Of a stretch of DNA of 64,000 nucleotides, positions 1-7,871 are shown piece after piece. Source of the stretch: Streptomyces filipinensis (GTDB taxonomy: Bacteria > Actinomycetota > Actinomycetes > Streptomycetales > Streptomycetaceae); the NCBI RefSeq assembly GCF_014649495.1, contig NZ_BMTD01000002.1:186001-250000 (forward strand), written 5' to 3'. Position 1 is the first letter of the stretch; every line of letters begins with the position of its first letter. The notes beneath the pieces were generated by a model. The model searched no databases and was not told the origin of the DNA. It saw nothing but the letters and a program-made list of their open reading frames with translations. The translations under genes and the position numbers were made by a program.

Positions 1-322
1 TGTCGGTGACCTGCTGGTCGGTCTGGTACGACTGGCCGAGGCAGGGCGCGGCGCAGTGCTCGACGGACGTGCCGGTGGAGAAGTCCTGCCCGGCGAAGAG
101 TCCCTGCAGGAAGTGCCCGTAGCGCACGTACAGCGGGTCGTCGAGGTGGAGTTGCTGGGCCACCTGGTGGACCTGGGCGGGGGAGCAGCGCGGGCCGCAG
201 GTGATCTGGGCGACGTTGCCGGGGGTGACGTAGAAGACGACGTAGATGATCACCGAGAGTGCGAACAGGGTGACCACGGCGCCGATCACGCGGCGCAGGA
301 CGAAGCCGGTGAGGCCGTTCAC
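1..322 (-). CDS. Peptide ABC transporter permease, DppB-like (partial)
   Basis: First 107 codons of a binding-protein-dependent peptide permease; the rest lies beyond the window start. The GTG start at 322 overlaps the stop of the upstream permease as GTGA, so the two are translationally coupled. An N-terminal membrane helix (about residues 8-30) is followed by an extracytoplasmic loop with CGPRC near residue 42 and HCAAPCLG near residue 90. The same four-cysteine pattern occurs in the BldKC permease at the other end of the window, so this is a BldKC-like subunit. Family is clear; substrate is inferred to be a peptide. Confidence 0.9.
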   Translation of the reverse strand, partial: MNGLTGFVLRRVIGAVVTLFALSVIIYVVFYVTPGNVAQITCGPRCSPAQVHQVAQQLHLDDPLYVRYGHFLQGLFAGQDFSTGTSVEHCAAPCLGQSYQTDQQVTD

Positions 323-1395
323 GCCCGGTCCTCCTTTCCCGCTTCGGTCTTCGCGCCGCCCTGGCGCCGCGCGCGGGTCCCGGCCTGCGGTGCGGCCTGC
401 TCCGCGCGGGCCTCGCGCTTGCTGCCGGTGCCGACGCGCAGGCGGGAGGCCGCACGCGGGTCGAGGGCGACACGGACGCCGTCGCCGAGGACGGTCAGCG
501 CGAAGACGGTCACGAACAGGGCACCGGCGGGCAGCAGCAGGTACTGCGGGGCCGCCTGGTACCAGACGTCGGCGGAGGTCAGCATCTGTCCCCACGAGGG
601 CGTCGGCGGCTTCACGCCGACGCCGAGGAAGGACAGGGCCGCCTCGGCGCTGATGTTCGTCGGGACCAGCAGCGCCGCGTAGGTGATGACCGGCGCGGCC
701 AGCCCGGGCAGCAGTTCGCGCACGGCGGTCCGCCAGGTGCTCCAGCCGCTGAGCCGGGACGCGGCGACGTAGTCGAGGTTCTTGAGGGTGAGCGTCTGCG
801 CGCGCACCATCTTCGCGGTCGTGCTCCAGCCGGAGACCAGGGCGATGACCAGCGCGACGAGGACCGGCCGTGGGAAGTCGCCCGGGACGACGGCGAGCAG
901 CGCGAGGGCCATGATCATCAGCGGCATCGCGACGAAGATGTCGGTGATCCGGCTCAGGACCAGATCGACCCAGCGGTTGCCCAGCCCGGCCGCCACGCCC
1001 ATGACGGTGCCGAGGATCACCTGCGCCACCGTCGCCGCCAGCGCCACCCCGAGCGACACCCGTGCCCCGTACACGAGCCGCGCGAACAGGTCCCGGCCGG
1101 TCTGGGGTTCCACGCCCAGCCAGTGGTCGGCGCTCATGCCGCCGAGGGAGCCGACCGGAACGCCGCCGCGGGCGGAGTCGATCAGTGACGGGTGGTACGT
1201 GGTGGGGTCCTGGCCCTCCAGCGCGGTGAGCAGCGGCGCGCCGAGCGCGATCAGGACGAGCAGCGCGACGACGGCCGCGGCGACCAGGGCGGCGCGCTGC
1301 GCGCGCAGCCGCCGCCAGAACTGACGGGCCCCCGAGGCCGCCGGGACGGACGATTCCGTCCCGGCGGCCTCGACGGTGACAAGTGCCTCGCTCAC
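319..1395 (-). CDS. Peptide ABC transporter permease, DppC-like
   Basis: 358-aa inner-membrane permease, partner of the DppB-like subunit encoded just downstream. About 35 cytoplasmic residues precede the first membrane helix. The loop DHWLGVEPQTGRDLFARL is typical of OppC/DppC, and a coupling (EAA-type) loop lies around residues 205-230 (YVAASRLSGWSTWRTAV) to contact the ATPase. The C-terminus carries an unusual tail of about 45 residues rich in Arg, Ala and Lys. GTG start at 1395, four bases after the stop of the binding-protein gene. No ATPase gene of this system is visible, but it may lie beyond the window start. Confidence 0.92.
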   Translation of the reverse strand: MSEALVTVEAAGTESSVPAASGARQFWRRLRAQRAALVAAAVVALLVLIALGAPLLTALEGQDPTTYHPSLIDSARGGVPVGSLGGMSADHWLGVEPQTGRDLFARLVYGARVSLGVALAATVAQVILGTVMGVAAGLGNRWVDLVLSRITDIFVAMPLMIMALALLAVVPGDFPRPVLVALVIALVSGWSTTAKMVRAQTLTLKNLDYVAASRLSGWSTWRTAVRELLPGLAAPVITYAALLVPTNISAEAALSFLGVGVKPPTPSWGQMLTSADVWYQAAPQYLLLPAGALFVTVFALTVLGDGVRVALDPRAASRLRVGTGSKREARAEQAAPQAGTRARRQGGAKTEAGKEDRA

Positions 1396-1399
1396 GGTG

Positions 1400-3118
1400 C
1401 TACTTCACCGCGACCTGGGAGATGTCGAGGACGCCGGTCCAGTCGCTGATGACGATGTTCCTGACGTCCTCGCCGTACAGCCGCTTGTAGACGGGGTGGA
1501 ACAGCGGCACGACGAGGGCCTTCTCGCCGATCTTCTGGTCCAGTGCACCCCATCGCCGGGCGGCCGCGTCAAGGTCGGTCAACTTGTTGATCGCGTCAAT
1601 CTCGTCATTGACCGACGTGTCGTTGAGCAGACCCGTGTTGAAGTTCGCGCCGTCCTTGACGATCTGCCGGCCGTCGAAGATCGGGGCGAGGAAGGGGCCG
1701 CCGGAGGGCCAGTCGGCACCCCAGTGCGCGAGGAAGAAACCGGGCTCGGTCTTCACGCTGTGGATCTTGTCCCGGTAGTCGTTGTCCTCCAGGCCCTGCA
1801 GCTTGACCGTGATGCCGGCCTTCTTGAGCGCGTCCTGGACGGCGGTCGCGATCTCCGGGCTGGTCTCGAAGTCCTTGGCGTTGGAGTGGGTGAGGGTGAC
1901 CGTGAGCCCGTTCTTGTGGCCGGCCTGCGCCAGCAGCTCCCTGGCCTTGGCCGGGTTGCCGGAGGTGCCGGCCGGGAACGGGTCGTACGGCGTGTAGCCG
2001 AAGGACTTCTGGCTGGGCAGGAACGTGGTGGCGGGCTCGGCGAGCGCGCTGCCGCCGGCCGCGTTGACCACCGAGGACCGGTCGATGGCGTAGGCGATCG
2101 CCTGGCGCACCTTCGGGTCGTCGAACGGCTTCACGGTCGGGTTGAAGGCGATGTAGTCGGTGTAGCCGAAGTGGCCGGTGCCCACGCGCGCGGCCAGTGC
2201 CTTGTCGCCGCCGACCTTGGCGAGCTCGGCCGGACCGAGGTTGGTGTCCGTGGTGACCGCGGCCGCGTCCGCACCCTGGGACGCGGACAGCCGCTGGTTG
2301 ATCACCGAGGAGTCGAGACCGGAGCGGACGTCGATCTCGTCCGGGTAGGCCTTGCGCTCCCCGTCGGTGGCCGCGGACCAGTTCGGGTTGCGCACCAGGA
2401 CGACGTGCTCGCCGTCGTTCTCGTTCTTGACGACCTTGTAGGGGCCGGACGAGACCGGGTGCTCCTCGTACTTGGTGCCGTTGTCCTTGCTCTTGGGCAC
2501 CGGGGCGAACTGCGTCTGTGTGGCGAGGAACGGGAACTCGCCCTCGGGCTTGTCCAGGTGGAAGACGATGGTCCGGGCGTTCGGCGTCTCGATCGCCGAG
2601 AGGCCCTTCTTGTCCTTGTACGGCCCCTGGTAGTCGGCCGCCCCGGCCAGCCAGTCACGCAGATAGGGTGCGCCGCCCGAGAGTTCCGGGGCGAAGGAGC
2701 GCTCGATGCCGTACTTGATGTCGGCCGAGGTGATCGGCGTGCCGTCCTCGTACTTCAGGCCCTTCTTCAGGGTGTACGTCCACACGGTCGCGTCCTTGTT
2801 GGGGCGTCCGGTGTCGGTGGCGAGGTCGGGGACGACCTTGGCGCCGGCCGCGCCGTTCTCGCGGTTGCGCGTGGTGAGGGTGCGGAAGACCAGCGAAGGG
2901 ACGTTTCCGCCGCCGGAGGTGTACAGGCGGGCGGGGTCGAAGTCGGTCTGCGGCTGGGAGTTCAGCACCGTCAGGGTGCCGCCCTTGTGGGGCGCGGAGT
3001 CGCCACCGGAGCCCTTGGCATCGTTGTCCTTCGGACCGCAGGCGGCGGCGCCCGCTGCCACGACCAGGCTGACGGATGCCGCTGCCACGCGGCGCGCTGT
3101 GACGGACGTTTGACGCAT
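1400..3118 (-). CDS. Peptide-binding lipoprotein, SBP family 5
   Basis: 572-aa extracytoplasmic solute-binding protein of the DppA/OppA type and first structural gene of the operon. The N-terminus has a signal peptide ending in AGAAAC, a weak lipobox, so a lipid-anchored protein is likely. The mature part shows the family-5 pattern KGGTLTVL, DLATDTG and YEDGTPITSADIKYGIERSF. I chose the ATG at 3118 because GAGAGG lies about 11 bases upstream and the signal peptide starts there; the frame stays open upstream but without a signal-like sequence. The gene sits about 210 bases downstream of a leaderless small ORF. Confidence 0.92.
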   Translation of the reverse strand: MRQTSVTARRVAAASVSLVVAAGAAACGPKDNDAKGSGGDSAPHKGGTLTVLNSQPQTDFDPARLYTSGGGNVPSLVFRTLTTRNRENGAAGAKVVPDLATDTGRPNKDATVWTYTLKKGLKYEDGTPITSADIKYGIERSFAPELSGGAPYLRDWLAGAADYQGPYKDKKGLSAIETPNARTIVFHLDKPEGEFPFLATQTQFAPVPKSKDNGTKYEEHPVSSGPYKVVKNENDGEHVVLVRNPNWSAATDGERKAYPDEIDVRSGLDSSVINQRLSASQGADAAAVTTDTNLGPAELAKVGGDKALAARVGTGHFGYTDYIAFNPTVKPFDDPKVRQAIAYAIDRSSVVNAAGGSALAEPATTFLPSQKSFGYTPYDPFPAGTSGNPAKARELLAQAGHKNGLTVTLTHSNAKDFETSPEIATAVQDALKKAGITVKLQGLEDNDYRDKIHSVKTEPGFFLAHWGADWPSGGPFLAPIFDGRQIVKDGANFNTGLLNDTSVNDEIDAINKLTDLDAAARRWGALDQKIGEKALVVPLFHPVYKRLYGEDVRNIVISDWTGVLDISQVAVK

Positions 3119-3328
3119 CGGAATGACGACCTCTCGGAAAAGTGAGGGGGAATGAGGGGGTGCTCGGGGCTGTGATCGTGCGCTTCTCGAAGAGTGAGAC
3201 GTGCGGACGAACAGTGAGACGACTGCGGACAGACGTCTGCCCCGGCGCCGGGTCGCCGAAGGAATCCGTGACACGGTCACGGAGGGGGAAAGGGGGAGGA
3301 TCGCGACGCGAGCGCCAGGGCGGCGGCG
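3119..3328 (-). promoter_or_regulatory. Structured leader between small ORF and binding-protein gene
   Basis: About 210 bases, read on the minus strand between the 31-codon ORF and the binding-protein gene. It holds a perfect 8-bp hairpin with a 3-base loop (TCCGTGAC-N3-GTCACGGA, 3265-3283), a 12-bp self-complementary block CCCGGCGCCGGG (3241-3252), a 10-bp palindrome CAGACGTCTG (3230-3239) and an imperfect tandem repeat containing AGTGAGAC (3188-3207 and 3208-3229). There is no obvious U-run. An attenuator or operator array is an inference. Confidence 0.45.
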
Positions 3329-3424
3329 TCAGCGACAGTCGATGTCGGCCACGCAGAGTGCGGTCACACCGATGAGCGCCAGCTCGATGGCGGCGCTCTC
3401 GTAGACGGCATGACTAGACCACAT
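3329..3424 (-). CDS. Putative leaderless leader peptide, 31 aa
   Basis: A 31-codon ORF ends with IGVTALCVADIDCR and has few of the Arg/Pro runs typical of shadow frames. There is no useful Shine-Dalgarno sequence, but a TTGACA-17-CATATT promoter ends seven bases before the ATG, so the transcript should begin at or next to the start codon. The C-terminal part, an Ile-Glu-Leu stretch then Gly-Val-Thr-Ala-Leu-Cys and a final Cys-Arg, resembles from memory the short cysteine-containing peptides called leader peptides ahead of actinobacterial transporter genes. Function is unknown; sensing of charged tRNA-Cys is only a hypothesis. Confidence 0.5.
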   Translation of the reverse strand: MWSSHAVYESAAIELALIGVTALCVADIDCR

Positions 3425-3431
3425 GCGCAGA

Positions 3432-3460
3432 AATATGAACGACCTTACGACTCATGTCAA
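3432..3460 (-). promoter_or_regulatory. Promoter of the peptide ABC operon
   Basis: Perfect -35 TTGACA (3455-3460), 17-base spacer, -10-like CATATT (3432-3437), and the leader ATG seven bases further on. It fits a principal (HrdB-type) sigma factor promoter and predicts a leaderless mRNA. Confidence 0.6.
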
Positions 3461-3471
3461 TCTGACATGAG
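3451..3471. promoter_or_regulatory. 21-bp perfect palindrome over the -35 box
   Basis: CTCATGTCA-N3-TGACATGAG, nine perfect base pairs around a 3-base centre. The -35 hexamer TTGACA lies inside it, which is where a repressor operator would be expected. It also lies just after the stop of the DUF3152 gene, so a weak terminator role is possible, but no T-tract follows in that direction. Confidence 0.5.
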
Positions 3472-3480
3472 CGGCGCCCG

Positions 3481-5040
3481 TCAACTCCTGGGATAGGGCC
3501 AGGGGTTGGGAAGACAGTGGATTCCGTCGTGGTCCAGGAACTTGGTCTGCTGCTGCATGACGGGGGCGAGTTCGCCGTTCTTCTGGCACGTCACATGGCC
3601 GTGGCCGAGCCGGTGACCGACCTCGTGGTTGATCAACATCTGCCGGTAGGCGTAGATTTTGTCCCCATACGTCTTGCTTCCCTGGGCCCACCTGTACGCA
3701 TTGATCATCACGCGTTCGGTGGCGGCCGAGTCACAGGAGACGTTGTCCTCCGTGGTGTCCAGCCCGGACTTGGCGCACCACTTGGCGGTCGTACCGGGGC
3801 TGGCCAGCGTGATCACGAAGTCGGGCTTGCCGGAGGAGATCCGCTCGAAGGTACGGGCACCGCCGTGGGCCCAACTGCGGTCGTCGTTCAGGGTCTTCTG
3901 CACGGCCTCGGCGAACAGCTCGCCGTCCAGCCCGAGCCCCTGCTCCACGTCCACGCGGTAGGTGTACTTCTGCCCCTTGCCGGGCGCCTTGGCGAAACCA
4001 GGCACCGCTTCGAACTTCCCCGACGCCTTCAGGGTGGCGCTGAGCGGGTACGTCCGGTCCATCCTCTGCTCGTACGACAGCGTGGCCGTGCCGGGTGAGG
4101 CCGACGGGGCCTGCCCGGCGGGGGTGTGCGCGTCACGGGCCTGGTCGGTGGCGGACCGCGACTGCGCCGCGCCACCGTCCCGCGACTCGGTCACCTGTCC
4201 GGCGACGACCACCGCGAGCACCGTCGTGACGGCGGCCGCCGCGATGCCGGCCAAGGCCCGGCCGCGCGGCGCTCCCGGGGAGGTGCTTCCGTCACCCTGC
4301 GGGTGCGTCGCGGTTGCGGGCGGCCCGCTCGGGGTCCTGCCGCCGCGGCCGTCCGCCTCCGGCGCGTCCGCCGCGTGCTCGTCTGCGGTGCGGGGCTTGC
4401 CCACCCGGGGCGCGAAGACATCGGCATCGTCACGGGCGTCGACATCGCCGGCACGCCCGCCGGCGAAGGCGTCGAGGTACTCCTGCCGGGGCCCGCCGGC
4501 GCGGCCCGGCCCCGCCGGCCGCTGGCGCGAAGACGCTGTCCCGGCCACCCCCGCGAACTCCCCCCAACCGCCGCCGGCTTCCCGCTGCTCGGGGTGCCCA
4601 CCCCGCGCGGCGGCACCACCGGGAAAGCGGGGCACACCGCGGCCCGGGGTGCCCTCAGGGAGCCGGGGCACACCGAGGCCCGGGGTGCCGTCAGGAACAC
4701 GCGGCACACCGCGCACGGGCGTGCCGTCGGGGAAACGCGGCACACCATGGGCCGGGGTGCCGTCAGGAAGGCGCGGGACACCCCGTACGGGCGTGCCGTC
4801 GCCGAAGCCCGGGGTTCCGTGGGCCGGTGGTGCCTGACGCCGGCCCGGTGGTGCCTGTCGCTGGCCCGGCAGCACGGGCCGGACCCCGTACGCGCCCTCC
4901 TCCTGCGACGCCGGTCCACCCCCCTGCCCGGGAAGGTCCCTGGCGTCGCCGGAGCGGTCGTCCCGCTGTTCCCGGCGCCTGGCGGCTATGTCCGCGGAGT
5001 CGTTCTTGGGGACCGGGCCGCGGCGGCTGTGACGTCCCAC
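3481..5040 (-). CDS. Membrane-anchored DUF3152 protein with metzincin-type zinc motif
   Basis: 519 aa. Residues 1 to about 230 are a cytoplasmic low-complexity region with about six tandem copies of a 12-residue unit of the form GVPRxPDGTPxx. One membrane helix follows (about 255-275, AAAAVTTVLAVVVAGQV), then an extracytoplasmic DUF3152 domain. Near residue 485 the domain has HEVGHRLGHGH, the HExxHxxGxxH zinc motif of metzincin proteases, with several cysteines around it. GTG start at 5040, seven bases after the hydrolase stop, so the two form an operon. Rv3207c of M. tuberculosis belongs to the same family. Protease activity is inferred from the motif, not established. Confidence 0.85.
   Translation of the reverse strand: MGRHSRRGPVPKNDSADIAARRREQRDDRSGDARDLPGQGGGPASQEEGAYGVRPVLPGQRQAPPGRRQAPPAHGTPGFGDGTPVRGVPRLPDGTPAHGVPRFPDGTPVRGVPRVPDGTPGLGVPRLPEGTPGRGVPRFPGGAAARGGHPEQREAGGGWGEFAGVAGTASSRQRPAGPGRAGGPRQEYLDAFAGGRAGDVDARDDADVFAPRVGKPRTADEHAADAPEADGRGGRTPSGPPATATHPQGDGSTSPGAPRGRALAGIAAAAVTTVLAVVVAGQVTESRDGGAAQSRSATDQARDAHTPAGQAPSASPGTATLSYEQRMDRTYPLSATLKASGKFEAVPGFAKAPGKGQKYTYRVDVEQGLGLDGELFAEAVQKTLNDDRSWAHGGARTFERISSGKPDFVITLASPGTTAKWCAKSGLDTTEDNVSCDSAATERVMINAYRWAQGSKTYGDKIYAYRQMLINHEVGHRLGHGHVTCQKNGELAPVMQQQTKFLDHDGIHCLPNPWPYPRS
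4600..4840 (-). repeat. 36-bp tandem repeat inside the DUF3152 gene
   Basis: In-frame degenerate repeats of 36 bases encode the GVPRxPDGTPxx units. Neighbouring copies are close in sequence, so copy number may vary between strains. Confidence 0.7.
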
Positions 5041-5047
5041 GCGGGCC

Positions 5048-6049
5048 TCAGCTCCCCTCGCCCGGGACGGCGGCGTCGGCGCTCCGGGCCGGCTCCCCCG
5101 CGTCGGCGAGGAGTTCCCGGAACGCCGTGGCGACCACGTCCGGGTACTCCATCATCGCCACGTGCCCGGCGTCCGGCAGGGACAGCAGACGGGAGTCGCG
5201 GAAGGCGCGGGCGGCCCGGGGAGCCATGCGGAAGCCGACCAACTGGTCCCGGCCGCCGTAGATCAGCAGGCTGGGCGCGAGCACGCGCTCGGCCTGGCGC
5301 CACAGCCCGTGCTGTCCGCCGAGCGTGTAGGCGTTGACGATCCCGCGCGCGGAACGGGCCATCGCGTCCCAGAAGTACGGCAGCTGCAGCCGCCGCTCCA
5401 GCTCCTCCACGGCGTGCTGGAACGCCTCGGGCGACACCCGCCCCGGGTCGCCGTAGCAGAGGCCCAGAACCCCGCGCACCCGCTGCTCGGCGGTCCACCC
5501 CTTGGTCAACCGGTTGAACAGGGCGGCGACACCGGGCACCCCGAGCAGGGCGGTCGGCGCCGCGGTGCGCTGGATGCGCAGCTCCGGCAGGGCGGGCGAC
5601 ACGAGGGTGAGCGTACGGACCAGGTCGGGGCGTACGGCGGCCACGCGCGTGGTGACCGCGCCGCCGAGCGAGTTGCCGAACAGGTGGACCGGGCCGCGGC
5701 CGGCCGCGTCGAGGTAGCGGATCACCGCGCGCGCGTGCCCGGTGACGGAGTAGTCGCCGTCGTCCGGGGGCGGGGAGTCGCCGAAGCCCGGCAGGTCGAC
5801 GGCCTCGCTGTGGACGACGCCGTCCAGCTCGGCCATCAGGGCCGACCAGTTCTGCGAGGAGCCGCCGAGGCCGTGGACGTACAGGGCGGGTGGCAGGTCC
5901 TCGTGCGCGGGACGGCGGGACCGGATCGACAGGGTCACTCCGGGCAGCGCCACGGACCGCAGCCGTTCGCCCTCTCCGACCCGGACGGGCGCCACCCTCG
6001 GAAGCGCACTGCTGGCGGCCGGTACGGACGGCGACTCGGTCGAAGACAT
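5048..6049 (-). CDS. Alpha/beta-fold hydrolase
   Basis: 333 aa, no signal peptide. Oxyanion region YVHGLGGSS near residue 55, nucleophile elbow GNSLGG near residue 125 (Ser), acid in YGGRDQLVG near residue 270 and His in LPDAGHVAMMEYP near residue 298: a complete catalytic triad. Substrate unknown. The ATG at 6049 has no Shine-Dalgarno sequence but a TAACAT box six bases upstream, so the mRNA is probably leaderless. Two near-identical 22-bp direct repeats lie at the -35 position and further upstream. Cotranscribed with the DUF3152 gene. Confidence 0.88.
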   Translation of the reverse strand: MSSTESPSVPAASSALPRVAPVRVGEGERLRSVALPGVTLSIRSRRPAHEDLPPALYVHGLGGSSQNWSALMAELDGVVHSEAVDLPGFGDSPPPDDGDYSVTGHARAVIRYLDAAGRGPVHLFGNSLGGAVTTRVAAVRPDLVRTLTLVSPALPELRIQRTAAPTALLGVPGVAALFNRLTKGWTAEQRVRGVLGLCYGDPGRVSPEAFQHAVEELERRLQLPYFWDAMARSARGIVNAYTLGGQHGLWRQAERVLAPSLLIYGGRDQLVGFRMAPRAARAFRDSRLLSLPDAGHVAMMEYPDVVATAFRELLADAGEPARSADAAVPGEGS

Positions 6050-6055
6050 GCGGCA

Positions 6056-6061
6056 ATGTTA
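6056..6061 (-). promoter_or_regulatory. -10 box of the hydrolase gene
   Basis: TAACAT on the minus strand, six bases before the ATG at 6049. No good -35 hexamer is visible; the direct repeats begin where the -35 should be. Confidence 0.45.
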
Positions 6062-6083
6062 CGAGGTGATCACGCCGGGTTTG

Positions 6084-6129
6084 GTGTGGTGGCCGTCACA
6101 GAATGGTGTGTGGTGGCCGTCACGGAGTG
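6084..6129. repeat. Tandem 22-bp direct repeat, 24-bp period
   Basis: 6084-6105 and 6108-6129 match at 20 of 22 positions, sharing GTGTGGTGGCCGTCAC. They lie directly upstream of the hydrolase -10 box, as an activator or repressor array would. Origin by simple duplication cannot be excluded. Confidence 0.6.
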
Positions 6130-6316
6130 AATGTGGGAGACGGGTGAACCCGAGGGAGCGCGGACGGCGCGAGCGCGCGTCCGCGTCCGGTGAACAGGGG
6201 CGACGAAGGGGCGAGACGGCATGGCGTCCGGATCGGCTCTCTCCTAGGCTCGTACACAGGGCACCCGTATGTGGCCCCTGCTTCTTCCAGGGACGTTCGT
6301 AGGAAGGGAGCCCACC

Positions 6317-6541
6317 ATGGCCTATGACCCGACCGAGCCCGACATGATCGACGACCTGGAGGCCGAAACGGTCCCCGAGATCGACGTCGAGGCTCCCGAA
6401 GTGGACGCCGCCGAGCAGCACGCGGACATCAGGCCGGACCGTGACGACCCCCTGACGGGAGTGGATCCGGACCGGGCGAACGAGGCCGATCTGGTCGAAC
6501 AGGCGCGCGTGGTCTCACTCGACGAGGACGACTATCGCTGA
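6317..6541 (+). CDS. Small acidic protein of unknown function
   Basis: 74 aa, dominated by Asp, Glu, Val and Ala (for example DDLEAETVPEIDVEAPEVD), no cysteine, no membrane segment, ending DEDDYR. The ATG at 6317 follows AGGAAGGGAG at ideal spacing, so translation is well supported. It is too acidic for a nucleic-acid binder and probably disordered. I recognise no family. Confidence 0.75.
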   Translation: MAYDPTEPDMIDDLEAETVPEIDVEAPEVDAAEQHADIRPDRDDPLTGVDPDRANEADLVEQARVVSLDEDDYR

Positions 6542-6698
6542 CGTCGGCGTGCCCCTGCGGCCGCACCCGGGACCCGCTGCCGCTTTCGCCGCCGTCCGGT
6601 ACGTGAAATTCTGCGCTCGCAGCGCGCACACCACGGTTACCGAAAAGTACGATGGCGGCGCGGCCGATACCGCGATATGGACGAATTTGGGAGGCGGC

Positions 6699-7340
6699 GT
6701 GACAGCCATCGAGCAAACTGAGGCGGCCCGCCCACGTGGCACCCGTCTGCCACGCCGAGCCCGACGGAACCAGTTGCTGGGCGCCGCCCAGGAGGTTTTC
6801 GTCGCGCAGGGGTACCACGCGGCGGCGATGGACGACATCGCCGAGCGGGCCGGCGTGAGCAAGCCGGTGCTCTACCAGCACTTCCCCGGCAAGCTCGATC
6901 TGTACCTCGCCCTGCTGGACCAGCACTGCGAGTCGCTGATCCAGTCCGTGCGCGGCGCCCTGGCGTCGACGACCGACAACAAGCAGCGCGTCCGGGCCAC
7001 GATGGACGCCTATTTCGCCTACGTCGAGGACGACGGCGGCGCGTTCCGGCTGGTCTTCGAGTCGGACCTGACGAACGAGCCCGCCGTGCGCGAGCGCGTC
7101 GACAAGGTCACCAACGACTGTGCCGAGGCGATCTGCGACGTCATCGCCGAGGACACCGGCCTCTCGCGCGCGGAGTCGATGCTGCTCGCCTCCGGCCTCG
7201 GCGGACTCGCCCAGGTGGTGGCCCGCTCCTGGCTGCACAGCGACCGCAGTGTGCCCCGCGACCAGGCGGTGCAACTGCTGACCTCGCTGGCCTGGCGGGG
7301 CATCGCCGGCTTCCCGCTGCACGGCACCGAACACCACTGA
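6699..7340 (+). CDS. TetR/AcrR-family transcriptional regulator
   Basis: 213 aa. The N-terminal helix-turn-helix (about residues 18-65) has the TetR pattern RRNQLLGAAQEVFVAQGYH, MDDIAERAGVSKPVLYQHFPGK. The C-terminal part is an all-helical ligand or dimerisation domain with no motif that reveals the ligand. I chose GTG 6699 after GGGAGG; the frame is open further upstream but that stretch lacks domain sequence. It lies beside DUF3107, as Rv3208 lies beside Rv3208A in M. tuberculosis. Confidence 0.9.
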   Translation: MTAIEQTEAARPRGTRLPRRARRNQLLGAAQEVFVAQGYHAAAMDDIAERAGVSKPVLYQHFPGKLDLYLALLDQHCESLIQSVRGALASTTDNKQRVRATMDAYFAYVEDDGGAFRLVFESDLTNEPAVRERVDKVTNDCAEAICDVIAEDTGLSRAESMLLASGLGGLAQVVARSWLHSDRSVPRDQAVQLLTSLAWRGIAGFPLHGTEHH

Positions 7341-7474
7341 CGTCCGTTTGTTCCCATGCGCTGTTCGCTGACGGCGTTCCGGCCCGCAGCGTGTACGTCC
7401 CCTCACCGGACTAATGTGTGCGGGGTACGGCGCGGAAGATCGCGCACATCACTGGCCGTCGGAGGGACAAAGCC

Positions 7475-7702
7475 GTGGAGGTCAAGATCGGCGTGCAGTA
7501 CGCGCCCCGCGAGATCGTTCTGGAGAGCGGTCAGAGCGTCGAGGAGGTCGAGCGTCTGGTGTCGGACGCGCTGTCCGGCAAGACGCAGCTGCTGAGCCTC
7601 CAGGACGAGAAGGGACGTAAGGTCCTGGTGCCGACCGACCGCCTGGCGTACGTGGAGATCGGCGAGCCGACCGTGCGCAAGGTGGGGTTCGGCACGCTGT
7701 AG
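7475..7702 (+). CDS. DUF3107 family protein
   Basis: 75 aa, cytoplasmic, starting VEVKIGVQYAPREIVLES and ending VRKVGFGTL, the complete length of the actinobacterial DUF3107 family (TB9.4 in M. tuberculosis). GTG start eight bases after GGAGGG. Function unknown. A strong terminator follows immediately. Confidence 0.88.
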   Translation: MEVKIGVQYAPREIVLESGQSVEEVERLVSDALSGKTQLLSLQDEKGRKVLVPTDRLAYVEIGEPTVRKVGFGTL

Positions 7703-7715
7703 GCCGACGTCGTGC

Positions 7716-7749
7716 GAAGGGCCCGGCGGCTTGTGCCGCCGGGCCCTTC
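7716..7749 (+). terminator. Terminator after the DUF3107 gene
   Basis: Perfect 15-bp stem GAAGGGCCCGGCGGC with its complement around a TTGT loop, 14 bases after the stop. Confidence 0.85.
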
Positions 7750-7871
7750 CACATGGGTCGTGCACACAGTTGGCACACAACTTCTCCACAGCGGAGGATT
7801 GCACTCCGCAGGTCACGGGTATGACGGGCTACGACCGTTCAAGGCAGACCGGCCGTGGGAGGGACCCCGAC

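Noticed and set aside
1376..3145. 589-codon plus-strand frame opposite the first binding protein
   Set aside because: Composition of a GC shadow (Val, Gly, Arg, Asp); the minus strand encodes a clear family-5 binding protein.
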